Assembly (NCBI GenBank): GCA_037074705.1
Contig: CM073590.1
Location: 112,736,100-112,800,099 of the forward strand
Reading direction: 5' to 3'
DNA: 64,000 nucleotides
From: Zhengitettix transpicula
Taxonomy: Eukaryota; Arthropoda; Insecta; Orthoptera; Tetrigidae
Part shown: piece by piece, positions 24,093 to 36,108 of the stretch
Numbering within the stretch: position 1 is the stretch's first letter
Layout: every line of letters starts with the position of its first letter
Position numbers and translations under genes: made by a program
The notes under the pieces: generated by a model
Databases searched by the model: none
Told to the model about the DNA's origin: nothing
The model's input: the letters and a program-made list of their open reading frames with translations, nothing else

Positions 24093-25447
24093 AGGGAATG
24101 CATTGTCTTGGAACACCGCACATGTGGGGGGTGAGGATGCAAGTGCAAAGTAATTACGGGTCCTGTCTCGATGTGACAAGACAGAGCGGCAAGATATTTG
24201 TTTCGGATGAAAGGTCTTGGCCGGCACAGGAAGTTGCAATGTGTACTTAGGATTTGTAAAGCAAAGAAGGGACACGCGAGTGGCCTGTCCCAAAATAATT
24301 ATGCTAAGGCAGGATATTGTCTCTGATTAATGGCCTGACCAGTGGCGTATTTGCTTAGGATTTGTAAGGAGGGGTCAGCGCAAGTCGTGTGAGGGTGAGA
24401 AGACAAGTCCAGAGTAATTGAGGGTGAGGATACAAGTGCAAAGTAATTACGGGTCCTGTCTCGATGTGACATGACGGAGGGGCTAGCTATTTGCTAAGGA
24501 ACTGCAGCTGCAGAATGTAAATCTCAGTAATGGAGAAACTGTCACCGCGAAGTTGCGACGTGGTCTTGGAACAAAGGGAAAACGACGAGACTAGTAGTTT
24601 ATAAGGGAGAGAAGAGGTATTGTGAGTTAGTCAGCGTTAGTCAGTGTGGGAGAGGGGTGCTGTGTGCATCGTGAGTTGAGTTTTGGAGTTAGAGTGGAGG
24701 AGGGATGCTGTGGGCATCGAACTCGGAAGTCGGGAGTTGGAATTGAGTGTCAGAGCGGAGTGGGAGCTGTGAGCACCCAGTATGGAGAAAGAAAGCAGCC
24801 TGCGAGAGAAATAGAAAATTATTCAACTATAAACATTTCATATGCAGAAGTTCAATCTGTAGTAATATCAAAATTTGACCACTGTCTTCGATGGTAGGAG
24901 ACCAGGACACAGCATCCAGCGTCGAGTAGTTTCAGCACGAGCAAGTGGGATGTCCTTCACCGAGTATGGAGAATCAGCTATCGTCGAACCAATAATATGT
25001 GTTAGAGTCAGTGTGTGTAAACGTCCAGTCTATAAAGTGTGTGTGTAATGAACGAGCCAAATGTTCCTGAGTAATCGTGAGTTGAAATTTATGGTATTAA
25101 TATGTGTAAACAGAATTAAAAGATATAGTCAAATATCGTTCTCTTCTTGTGTTAATAAAATAAACTCTTTTAAATTTAGAATCAATCTGGTAGAATAAGT
25201 ACGTTAATAAGTTTCGTCGATGTCTAGACGATTAAATATTTCTGTTTAATTTAAAGATAAATGTTGGGTTCTTTGATTATTTAAGTGTTCTGTCCGTTAT
25301 CAAACCCAGTAAAGACCCATGAGAGAAAGAGATCTTTTTATAATATTAAATATTAAATTCTGCTGTAAATTCTGATAATTTTTAATAAAATTTGTTTGTT
25401 AAAATATAAATCATATTTTTTATTTTGACACCTTTTTAATCATTACA
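24091..25447 (+). mobile_element. Plus-strand LTR of a related family, ATAT-flanked
   Basis: Starts TGAGGG directly after ATAT and ends TTTTTAATCATTACA directly before ATAT. The 3' part holds TTATCAAACCCAGTAAAGAC, the complement of the block in the minus-strand copies, so it is the same family in the opposite orientation. A segment of about 60 bp (GGATRCAAGTGCAAAGTAAT onward) occurs twice, at about 24131-24190 and 24425-24485. A TATA-like TTTATAAG at about 24599 is followed by repeated TTAGTCAG/GTCAGTGTG, a likely LTR promoter. No gag or pol is seen. Confidence 0.55.
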
Positions 25448-27120
25448 ATATATTCCGTTCTACCACATTTATTTTCTCTAATCAGTTTACGAAATTTTTG
25501 TAGCCACAAAATTCGTCTCTCTCAACACGTGGACTTGAGACGTTCACTTTCCACGGTGAATGGCTTTCCAATACATAGAAGTGTATTTTTGCTTGTATTT
25601 CCTTATGTGGCTGTAAGTTCCGTGAAAATCTGCCTTTCATACCCGACCAAAACCTTATTTTGCAAGACTTTCCGATTGATTTGATTCTCTCTGTGAAAAC
25701 TAATTCTATAGTTACGACTACTAAATAAATCGTACCAAGGTACAAACAATGGAATTAAATTTGCTTCACATGGCTTCCTTAGAAATAATACACGACGTTC
25801 ACAACATTTATTCGTGTATATTTTAATTTTCTTGGAAAATTTCCATGCTATCACTTGTAACGAGTGGGGTTATAATTGATAAAAAAAATTAAAGGAATCA
25901 TTTAAAGGAATTTGAATAAAATACAAATATGTACATAGACAAATATATACAAATTATACATGTCTATCTAGCCGCAGAAACAAACAGATCCCTTAATTCT
26001 GAGGACTGCGATACCCTCGTAGGCGCGTCAAGGACTGAGACACTTGCAGTTACCTTGGGTGCATCTGTGACCGTCTTTGCATCCGTGCTCTTCGCTCAAG
26101 ACTCCTCTGGTTCAGGCGACAGAAACGTTCAAGCTTTTCGTCCGTCTCTGGCGACGGTTCGTTGACGACTCTCCTCACAGCCCCTTAGCTCAGTGGAAAA
26201 TTTCGATATTCTCGACCCTTTTAGGTCGATCTTTCCTGAACCAAGAAATGTGATTGGTCCAGGCATTCATGTGTTCATTTAATTTTGATATTTCTGGAGA
26301 CGTCGCTTTCCCACAGGTGCGACACTTCAGGTAACGTTCCTACGTGCCTATGTCCAGACTGAAGGAATTATCTCTCCGCCACGGTGGCGTCGGGTCAAAT
26401 TCCAACTTGCTAATACATAATGAAATGAAATAAAATATACTTATACACCAATTATAAAACAGCCTCGTACACACTTAAAAGTCTTTTTGACATTATAAAT
26501 TTATTTATTAGACTAACTAAAATAGGCGTCCAAGAAATAATTGGATAATTTCACATATCATTATGTGTTTCGAATCTTTGCAATTGTTTTTTATTTCTTC
26601 ATCTAAACATTATTTTATCTGATATCTCAATGTCTGAAATGTTTCACATTAAATCCAATTGTTTATCCATTATCGATAAATGCGAATAATCTCGGAAACA
26701 TTTACGACTGTATTCTGAAATACCTCTTTGGTCTCCTCGTGTGTATATATTTGTTATATATCTGGTTTAGAGATGGGTCACTCCAGTGCGAGTCGCATCC
26801 TCTCCAAGAAGCATCTTCCCGCTGTCTCCGAACAAGAGAGCGAGTGATTCGGAAGCGCCGTAAAGGGTAAAACGGCTCTCTGCAGCACTCCGCCTGAACT
26901 TCTGCTTGGTCAGGAGCGTAGCTTCATTGTGAACGGCAGCCCTCAGCTAGCTCAGGAGCGAGAGCGTTTAGATTCTGTGACTCCAGGCCCGTTGTAAGGG
27001 GAGAGGAGGCGTACGGAACCATTCTCTCTCCTCCCAGTCTTGAGTTACGTCGTTGAAAATATTTTGTACATCAGAGTAGTAGACTTCCGTCAAAGTATCA
27101 ACTAGTTTGGATTTAGGAGA
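25448..27120. other. Gene-free stretch
   Basis: Only short overlapping frames on opposite strands, without a family signature. 26770-27060 is clearly less AT-rich than its surroundings and may be another transposon, but no ends were identified. Confidence 0.45.
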
Positions 27121-27208
27121 GGATTGTCTACCATTCAAGCAATATCCAGTTTCATTGAATTAATCTCACATAAACTGGATGAAAATGAATAGCTAGCAGC
27201 GAAACTTT

Positions 27209-27490
27209 TTGATCTGTCGAAATAATATTAATATAAACGCTCGAAAAATACTATCCTATGTGGACGATACTGCCATTATTAATTGGGGACATAAAACGAA
27301 TGATATGTTCTGTAATGTACAAATCTGCATCAATGTAGTTACTAAATATTTTAATAACATTAAACTTAAGGGGGATCCCACGAAAACTAGTATAATAATT
27401 TTTAATAGAGTTAGGTTTCAAGAGTATAATTTTCCACATATAATGTGTAATGATGAAATTATCAACTTAATTAGACTGCAAAGTTTGTAG
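27209..27490 (+). pseudogene. Non-LTR retrotransposon RT palm fragment
   Basis: The frame contains ILSYVDDTAII (catalytic YVDD box) and NIKLKGDPTKTSIIIF (the LN-KT motif with changes), typical of Jockey/CR1-type reverse transcriptases. The thumb region of what looks like the same element resumes at 29060, so 27500-29050 is probably later insertion. Confidence 0.75.
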
Positions 27491-27639
27491 GTACATATTA
27501 TAGTAATTAAAAGGAAATTAATAATGAATAATTAAAAGAAATGTTGGATTTGGATTTTTATCGGCAAACGGACACAAATCACACACAAAAATGGACAATA
27601 ATGGAAGATGCCTAAGGTATTTTCGATCATGGCGCGCTG

Positions 27640-28100
27640 AGAGGAATGTATAGGGCAGTTGGCGGCGAAACATTGCAGAGGACGGAACAAATAAAAGTTG
27701 AGCAAAGACCAGACGTCGTTAATGTATTACCAAATAAAGTTGTGAATTAATACAAAGTAAAACATTCACGGAAGTATTGCTTCGTAAATATTGGAAAGTA
27801 ATAGCAGTTTCGTCAGAATAGAACTTTCCAAAATCTTCGTTCCAGGATAACATTGGTAAATTATTGTGGAGCGGAACAGTCATCAAAATACAGCCAATCT
27901 TGCCAAATTTTAAAGTGAAGTGTAGAATCTGTGTAAACCAAGGCCTGATATTAAAAGTAAAGTGCGTGAAAGTTTCTGAACGAGGTAAAAGTGATTGTTC
28001 TGGTACCAGAGTGTGAGAGAGAGAGAGAGACAGAGAGGGAACAGTAAGTCAAATTAAATAAATTATTAATTGTAAACTATTAGGTAAAGATAGATCGTCA
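27640..28100 (+). mobile_element. Partial copy related to the LTR family
   Basis: AAAGTTGTGAATTAATACAA and AAACATTCACGGAAG near 27736-27775 match the complement of the LTR-3 interior (23690-23760). The borders were not located. A short (GA)n run lies at about 28014-28032. Confidence 0.4.
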
Positions 28101-28203
28101 GATTTCGGATTTTTTTTTAATTTTGTAAATATTGTTTTGTAAATAATACTTCCAAGTGTTCAGATTCCCTAGAAATTTCATTGTTTAAAAATAGTTTATT
28201 TTA

Positions 28204-28640
28204 GGGTAACAGGCTACATGAGGGTAATCCACATGGTGGCAACTCCCCTCTTATAGCATAGGAAGGGATTTGAAAGGGGGGATGCGGAAGGGTAGAGGAA
28301 GGTAGCCAAGGGTTAACTAGGGCTCCCGGGCTATAGTTTAAGGATCCTACCCGGCATTCGCCTAAAAGTAATGCAGGAAAACCCTAGGAAAACCTGCATC
28401 AGGTAGGTCGGGCATTTGATACTTGTCCCACGCCCTTCCGATGGCGGGAGAAGAGTTTGCTGTGGAACGCAGCATTCCCTTCTCCGTACCTCGACCAGTT
28501 TTGAAGGCAGCTGGCCGACTGTTCCAATGGGAACAGAGAACAACTCTTACCGTATTCCCAAGGTCTGCGACCCCGGAACATACGCCTCTCAGAACAGGCC
28601 GAGGTGCCTCGGCTTGTGGGAACCTTAGTTCATAAACAGA
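28204..28640 (+). repeat. Interspersed repeat R-A, copy B
   Basis: Best-preserved copy of the repeat seen at 6579 and 62216. It is inserted within the debris that splits the non-LTR element at 27.2/29.1 kb. Confidence 0.8.
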
Positions 28641-28698
28641 GAGAGGAAAAGGCGTCCCCCAAAGGTAGCCCCTTCCTGTCTCTCCTACAAGGTTCTGC

Positions 28699-28781
28699 CT
28701 GCGAGAGAATATCCCTCGCAGGTACTGGCTGCGAGGGAATAGCCCTCGCAGGTACTGGCTGCGAGGGAATAGCCCTCGCAG
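28699..28781. repeat. Three tandem palindromes, 30-bp period
   Basis: Three 23-bp palindromes at 28699-28721, 28729-28751 and 28759-28781. Each has 9-bp arms CTGCGAGGG/CCCTCGCAG around a 5-base AATAG or AATAT loop; the first carries one arm change. They are separated by GTACTGG. Confidence 0.9.
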
Positions 28782-29059
28782 ACAGCATCAACTCGTTTAA
28801 AAAGAGTAATACCTTTCTTTATTTAATAGAGATAGAGTAAAATTTTGGATTGTACGTAATAAATATTGTTAAATTCAATAAATATCTACTTTGTAACTTG
28901 AATTCTTCGTGTATATAATAAATTAATGTGTTTGTTTAATTACCTAAAAATCTTATATGTTAACATCCCCTTATTTAAAAAGTTAAAATTAGTTTAATGA
29001 TGTGTTATCGTGGGCTAACTATTATTTAACTTGTTTTTCAAAGTGGTATACTACAAATT

Positions 29060-29640
29060 GGCGTCCTCAATGTGTGGCATATTTTGATTTTGTTCATTTA
29101 ATTGTACTTTCATTCTTGAAATACTACAATATATAGATGAAAAACTGACCTTTGCAGTTAAAATAGATAGAAATACATATGTTGTAAAAAGACTATCTAA
29201 ATTTTTAAGTCTACTATGGTATAGTATTCTCACATATAAATTATGGCATTGAAATATTGGGAACAGCTGCAGCCAACCATATGGATAGGCTGCTAATAGT
29301 TCAAAAAGGATTCACAAGGTATATTCTTGGCTTAAAAAATGCACAGTCTCGTAGTTGCGCTTTCAAAAATAATAACATACTATGTATTTATGGTTTACAA
29401 ATATACCAAGTGATAATAATGGTAATAAACGAAGGAAAAATACCTATACAGAAAATATCTCAAATATTAACACAAGCGGTGCCTCTAATTACTATAGGCC
29501 ACGAACTAATAAAAAACGTACTGACCGGGACCCCTACATCAAGGGAATTTAACACCAAATTAATCTTTCTAATAATATTAATAATCTCAAAGTGAATCAG
29601 CTTAAAAGACAACTAAGGAAATATCTATGTAAATAAACAT
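29060..29640 (+). pseudogene. Non-LTR retrotransposon RT thumb/C-terminal fragment
   Basis: Plus-strand frames give IDEKLTF, then LSKFLSLLWYSILTYK, then in a shifted frame MDRLLIVQKGFTRYILGLK, followed by a long tail. This matches the region after the RT palm in Jockey/CR1 elements (Y-G-x-x-x-W-G, then LQK-A-R-I). At least one frame change and several stops are present. Continues the fragment at 27209. Confidence 0.65.
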
Positions 29641-29649
29641 CTATTATTT

Positions 29650-31140
29650 ATCATTATGGCAATGTCCCTATTAACTTGTAACTTTACAACATAAAACTTC
29701 AACAATTACTAATAAAAATGTCAGTAAATAAAAACTTTGAAATGTAAATAAAGTCGTACTATTATAATGAGCATTGAATCACATCAAAATTTTTCTTTGC
29801 TCACTTCCTTGCATAAATCAGACAATGTTGTTAATAAAGCTTTATTAACCTGTAATAGATATTTAATAGTAAACTATTATGACTTAAATTTATTACTCTG
29901 TAATTAGTTATGTAAGGCCATATTGTACTAAAATGGATGTAAATAAAAATAATAATATTATTATTATGTTACAGTTACTGACATTAATATTACTTTTGAT
30001 GCAGAAAATTGTCTTTCGGTCCTCATTTCGTCCATGTGATCCTTCCATGGATGTGTTTGAAATAATACTTGATTGGCTGCGTTAAAAATCAATGCAACGA
30101 CCATTAAAATAGTCGACGCAATTCACTAATTCAGTAATATACTATGAAATAATTGCAATATTAAAATAAACACATTAACTTTCGCACACATCATTCATTA
30201 TAATCTTCTTTGTTACATACAAGCGCCTTTGTAGAGCACACCTGATGAAGTTGTAGATTGTGGAAGCATTTTTTTGGTTTGTTTTAGAACTTTTTGTTTA
30301 TATAACTACGTTCAAGTAATCTTTTATTATAATTAATTTTAATTTAAATGACTCCTTGAACATAGATTATTAATTTTCATTGTCACTTATAACAGTGTAA
30401 ATTATTTCATCTGCTCGATTTATGAATATTGAATTACACGATTTTCATTCATTTTAAAGTTAAATTTTGCTATTCTTAAGTAATTAATTAGTATTCTTGT
30501 GCTGTAATTTATTTTGTTTACTTCACTGACATCTGTAAAATACATTTATCTATCGACATGCGCCATAGTTTCTTTAACTATTTTTTAAAACGTGGATTGC
30601 ATTCCTGAATAATCTTTTCATCATGCGTACTCGTTTAAAACTCTACTTTTTTATGATGTGCAAAGAACTGTCTTTTTTTCTGATAAGACATCCAAATAGA
30701 ACATAACAAGATAAGATGCTACCTCTACTATTTGTCATTTCCGTTATTTCTGAATGTGTTCTAACGTAAAACCTAATTATATTACTTATTATTATTTATC
30801 TACATATATCTTAATCAGTTTTACTCCGGCGACTCAAATGACGGCAAAATCAGGACAGAAGCGACTCGCCAAGATTACAAGTTCATAGGTTACAGATATA
30901 AAATATCTTTCGGGCTGTAATTTAATGGCAAACAAGTTTTGTTATATACTATATACTAACTCACAATTAGATAAAAAGATAAGAGTTAATCATGGTGTGA
31001 CGCTTTTTTTTTTCGTCGCGAAGTTCAGTCAACCATGAAAGCTGTGAGGAAACAATCGGCACATCAACGAGATAGTCGCAGAATGATTAAAAATAATACC
31101 GTTTTGTTGCATGTTTGACAGCCATCAATAGTGAACGTTC
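29650..31140. other. Gene-free AT-rich stretch
   Basis: No coding or repeat signature that I can support. Confidence 0.45.
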
Positions 31141-31149
31141 TCAGTAAAT

Positions 31150-31367
31150 TTGAAAACGCGGAAAAAATTGGTCATCGTTATGTGATACAATACTTTAATT
31201 TGAAAGGTCTCGGTTCAACCAATATCAAAGTCGAGCTAGATTCTACTATGGGGAAATTTGTTCCTTTCTTAACATCAATAAAGTATTATGTGGCAGCGTA
31301 AACGAGCCCTTCCGAGCGCCAAGACGAATATCACAGCGTTCTTCCAAATAAATAAACAACGCCAGAA
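31150..31367 (+). pseudogene. Mariner transposase, N-terminal fragment
   Basis: The frame reads HRYVIQYFNLKGLGSTNIKV, then TSIKYY and SERQDEYH, matching the helix-turn-helix start of mariner transposases (RAVIKFL-LKG.S..EI...L, then W-x-x-x-F-K-R-G-R). It ends within a TTPE-like motif where the ATAT-flanked LTR unit begins; the rest lies at 32925. Confidence 0.6.
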
Positions 31368-31379
31368 TTGTATATATAT

Positions 31380-32516
31380 TGTAATGATTAAAAAGTAGTT
31401 AATTTTAAAAAATTATTAATTATAAAAACAAATTTATTAATTTTTATAATTTGTGAATTTGTGGCATTCAAAGAAAATACAACTTTTATATTTTTTTTTA
31501 AATTAACTATTTTTTAATCATTACATTTTGGCGCCCCACGTTGGGCGCGAAATTGTAATAAATAACTGGACTTGATAAGTAAAAAACACAAAGAATTTTA
31601 CTGAATATGAACTGACAAGAAACGAAATCTGACTTTACCTTTAATTACTGTTTACAAACATTTATTATTTTAGTTCGTACTTGCAACTGTCCTTTTGGAA
31701 CCAGACTTAATGATTTTAAAGCTTGGGAACACACAACACTAAAAGGCCATTATGTACATAAAATTGCACATTCACTTTCACAAACACACACACTTCAATC
31801 CTTTCAGAACCCCAGACTCGTCGACTATGGACAACCACTGTTTCGCCATCAGCCACCAGTCAATCAGTCACTATCTACCGCAGACACCCAAGATGTGTTA
31901 ACAGGGAAACCGGTCAGTGTTACAGTGTTCATAACAATGAATAGATCATGAGATATTTTGCCCTTAGGCTATTAAATGTTCCATATACCACAACCAACAA
32001 AATGGCAGCGTTATTTTATCTTCAAACTATACAGTCGCCGCTGAACTTTACTCTTATTGATGTTCAAAACCAGTCTTAAACTCTAGTTTGCTATATTTTT
32101 GGCTATCATCGGCCCAACGGCACGTCGACGTCTCCTATTAAACTCTGCTGATCAACTCTTTCTCCACCAGAATCTGGCGATCTGCTTTAAGACATCCTTC
32201 TCCCTCGAGATCTGGCACCCACAGTTCCCACGCTCGCAGTTCCCACAAATCTCTGCAAGAAAAAAGCCCGCCTTCACTCAAAATATTATAAATCAGCAAT
32301 CCATGGTCTCCCTAATTTAACATCAATAAGAGCCCGCCGTCACTCCGTTCTTTGAGATCGGTGCCGCTGTCAATCAATATTATAAACCAAACAATCCATG
32401 GTCTCCCTAACTTAATATTAATAAGAGACCGCCGTCACTCCGTTCTTTGAGATTTTGTGCCGTTAAACAAAACATTGTAATTTAAACAATTAATGACCTT
32501 CTTAATTAGTATTACA
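31380..32516 (-). mobile_element. LTR unit with primer-binding site and LTR tail (copy LTR-4), ATAT-flanked
   Basis: Minus strand: LTR 32516 to 31554 (963 bp), then CGCGCCCAACGTGGGGCGCC (about 31528-31548), which resembles the primer-binding sites of Gypsy/BEL-type elements, then a 143-bp LTR tail ending ATTACA at 31380. ATAT lies on both sides. The outermost 25 bp of the tail are inverted with respect to its inner end (TGTAATGATTAAAAA and complement). It appears inserted in a mariner copy. Confidence 0.75.
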
Positions 32517-32924
32517 ATATATATATCATATTTATTTATAGTCGAATCTACTACAGCGGTAATTAGCGACTACCTTTTTAAGTGAAACTTATTTAAACAA
32601 TGTTTTTTTCCTTACGGACTAGTATATGGTTACGTTGATATATACAATAACTGCTCATATTTTAACATATACATTAATGGCTTTGATATGACGTAATTTT
32701 TTTGCACTTCGTATGAATTGTTTAATTCTTGTAAGTTTGTGTTCTCGACGGACGGAGAGCCATTGAGATTCAAATATCTAGCATTTGGTTAGTATATGCA
32801 TAATTGAAAGCTGTGCTTCACCACATTCACATTGGGTGGGATTGGAGTTAGAGGAAAGGTAGGAGTGAGTTAAATCCAAGTGGTTGGAACAGATTCTGGA
32901 TAATGTAGATTGCCAGAAATTGAT

Positions 32925-33770
32925 ACGAAGATTCTCAAAATGGTATTTGATGACCGTCGACTAAAAGTACGCGAGGTAGGAGTAAAGTAGGTATTTCAAA
33001 AAGTGGCGTACATACTGACTGAATATTTGGACAAGAGAAAGCTGCGCTCTAGATGAATGACGCATTTGCTTACAGCGAAACAAAAACAGCGTCGTGAGGA
33101 TGTTTCAGTCGAGTGTTTGGTGTTTCACAGCAGTAAACCTGTGTTTTGGCGTCGATCATAGCCATGGATGAAACATACGTCCATCACTTCACACATGAGA
33201 CGAAAGAACAGTAAAAACAATGGACTGAAAGGGGAGAATCGGCTCCAAAGAAGACGAAGACGGTTCCATCTGCTACCAATATTTTTGGGATGCACATGGA
33301 ATAATTTTCATTGATTATCTTCAAAAAGGAAAAACAATCAACGGCGAGTATTATGCTAACTTATTACGGCATTTGAGTGATGGAGTCAACAAAAAACTGG
33401 CGCATTTGGCGAAAAATAAAGTGTTGTTTCATCACTCCAATGCACCAGTTCACACACTCATTACCGCGCTGGCTTAAATCAATGAGTTAAAGTTCTAATT
33501 ACTTCTTCACGCACCCTATTCGCCAGATTTAGCACCCTAGTATTAACTCCTCTTTCCAAATATGAAAAAATATCTTCGTGGTAAAATATTTGCCAACAAT
33601 GAAGAAGTGTAATCTGCCATTTTGAGGAGCTCAATGCTTCTCACATTAAACAGGGTATGAATATTTTTTTAATCGCTGGGAAAAGTGTATGGAACTAAAA
33701 GGAAACTACATAGATAAATAAAGATTATTTTTCCACAAATTAAATGTTTTCTCTGTTGAGTAGGGTATTT
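32925..33770 (+). pseudogene. Mariner transposase, central and C-terminal part, decayed
   Basis: Starts at KILKMVFDDRRLKVREV. It then shows the catalytic MDETYVHHFTHETKEQ region (first Asp) and, in shifted frames, DYLQKGKTINGEYY, the degraded second-Asp region VLFHHSNAPVHT (Asp changed to Ser) and HAPYSPDLAP (third Asp). Several stops and frameshifts. The sequence ends with GTTGAGTAGGGTATTTCTGG, a plausible mariner terminal repeat. Non-functional. Confidence 0.8.
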
Positions 33771-33774
33771 CTGG

Positions 33775-34685
33775 GACTACCCTAATAGATTCCTTTCCTC
33801 TAAATTATTATCTCATTTGAGAACTTCTTTATCCGATATATTCTGGTAACCGCGGTCTGGTTCTGTCCTGGTTCAGATGTAGTAGTTAGTATCTTCTGGA
33901 AAGTATAGGAGATCGAACATGGTTTTATAACTATCGTTGTTAGCTACAATTTGGCACGCGTCCGTAAACATTAGTTTCTGTCAAATCGTAGAGCTGTGAA
34001 AGCGTGCCATTTACAATTAATTACAAACTATCAATGAATGATCGCTGGCACTGACGATTGTCATTTCCAAGAAGTAAATTGTAATCATCAAAATTAAATA
34101 TAAGTTTCTGTCAAATGAAATATTACGAATAATATTCAAAAATGGAAGAATAATATTAATGATTTGAAATTTACTATACTATGAAGATGTCAAATGAGCG
34201 CAAAATTAATAAATCTACTGCAGTTTTCGTTGTAGATCGTAAACAGCGGGTTCGAGGGACAGGTTGTTAGTCCCATATTTCAATTTTGCTGAATGTGTTC
34301 TCATGAATACACAATTTCTTCATTGTCTGGTGGCTGCACTTCCGATTAAGCAGCATCAGCGACGCGATCGTTTTGTGCGCACGAGTGGAATACGATTAGA
34401 ATAACCATAATGAATCGTAAAGTTGTTTCGACCAATTTGAAAACTGCAAACTAGTTCACTTATAAACAGTGCCATTGAGCAAAAATTCTCAAGCATTGTT
34501 TTAGGTAAGAGTTGGTGATAATTGGCGAGAAAAGCGTAAATTCAGACTAAACTTAGTTCCGTTTCCTTCTCCTTAAAATTGTTTACGAAGAATTTCGATC
34601 CAAGTACCACGACATTACGTAAAATCTCTTTAGCCTATTCAAGTGTTACTAAATAGCTAGTTGAAGGTACATCAACTATAAAGTG
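33775..34685. other. Gene-free stretch
   Basis: No ORF, repeat border or RNA gene recognised. Confidence 0.45.
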
Positions 34686-34689
34686 TTAA

Positions 34690-34915
34690 AATTAATAAGA
34701 AAGATAGACAAATACAGACAAAAGAAGTGATAATATAAATACCACACAACGTTTGGCTTTTGAGTTTTGTCAAATGACTAGTGGCAGTTGTGTCCCTTTC
34801 GGCTCTTAAATACTTTCTGCACCTGAAGAAAGGAACAAGGCTTCCAGAAACGTTGTGTGGTTTTTTTATTGTCACTTCTTTTGTCTGTATTTAGCTATCT
34901 TTCTTATTATTAATT
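34690..34915. repeat. Foldback repeat, copy 3 with hammerhead-like core
   Basis: Arms 34690-34752 and 34850-34915 are inverted (AAGAAGTGATAATATAAAT and complement). Plus strand 34823-34852 reads CTGAAGA, AAGGAA loop TTCC, AGAAACG. Confidence 0.8.
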
Positions 34916-35074
34916 TTTCAATCTTCATTTTTTTAAGAATTAAAGCTGTAAACAAGGGGTAAGTATCAATACTCTCTTCAATAAATGACGAGCCTGTGGT
35001 AGTAAATTGCATTTATCCAAAGAGTTTATAGAATTTAAAAGACAATTTTTTAAAGTTAGAATTTATTTAATACT

Positions 35075-35640
35075 AGCTGGGTGCTCGGCGTTGCTCGTGT
35101 ACTTATTTTTATAAACTCGAAAAAGTATTTAATTGAATACTTAAATATATTCCTTGAGTATTTCAGGATATAATTGTCAATTGTCACTCAGTCTTCATAC
35201 ATTACGAAATATTACATTGATGAAATTGTTAGCTAGACTCACAACTAATATAGCAAGGATGGTAAAGTAATTCGTATTCTTCTTTATTACCATTCGATGG
35301 AGTATTGCTGTATAAAATTATACTTTTTATTTAAACAACATATTTCTGCTATATTTCATTCCTAATAAAGGAAATATTTCCTTTGTTCGTTGCGTAGTAA
35401 CGTCTCTCTCTCGCGTGACGTCATTGTCTCTTGGCGCGCAGTAATTTAATATTTAATGATCACGGTTTTTAATTACAATTCTTTCCAAATGTATGCTAGG
35501 GGTTTCTCACCCTCACAGTACCGTTTCTCGTATTTTGAAGAATATGTGTACCAATTTTTGTTGCATTCTGTCCACGCGATAAAATTTGTATATAGAACAA
35601 CGTAAATACATACATACATACATACAAATATACATCCTTT
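35075..35640 (+). repeat. Interspersed repeat R-B, copy 1
   Basis: Begins ACTAGCTGGGTGCTCGGCG and includes CGTAGTAACGTCTCTC and TATGCTAGGGGTTTCTCACC. It aligns with 49988-50700 and, in part, with 48768-48975. An end is also seen inverted at 21218. Short open frames over it lie on both strands and are not conserved. Ends near a (CATA)n run. Confidence 0.75.
35605..35628. repeat. (CATA)n microsatellite
   Basis: Tandem CATA units. Confidence 0.9.
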
Positions 35641-36108
35641 TTTCTTATATAGAAGATATAGAAGATAGGTACAACGTGGGTCGGGTAACACAACAGGAGC
35701 TGGATATCCCTGTACTTGAATTATCACAATATAACCTCACAGGTGATATGAACTTTGTCTCTACTAATCACTACCACTAATCTTCAATCGACGAAATATA
35801 ATAAGTGCCCCTTAGCACACACATTCGCTCACTAACTTTCTGATCTACTCATCTACACACTCCAAACAACTACTAATTTAATAGCTTTGTATGAGTCGGA
35901 CCATGATCTGCAAATTTTTACGTCTATATATGTGTTTCGTACCTCGCGGCTGCTGGATCTAGAACATGCTCGAGGGGTTCACATCCAACATCACGCCAAC
36001 ATTAGAAGCGTTGGTTTTTGTTTTAACAATTACACCGCCAAATACTTTCGGTTCGTTACAGACTATTGAGGTGAACTTTCTAACATGAGAAATCTGGACT
36101 CAATCAGC

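Noticed and set aside
25482..25854. Two overlapping 83-87-codon frames, minus strand
   Set aside because: Overlap in different frames with no recognisable motif; codon content looks random.
35473..35780. Four overlapping frames around a CATA microsatellite
   Set aside because: Explained by the microsatellite and repeat R-B.
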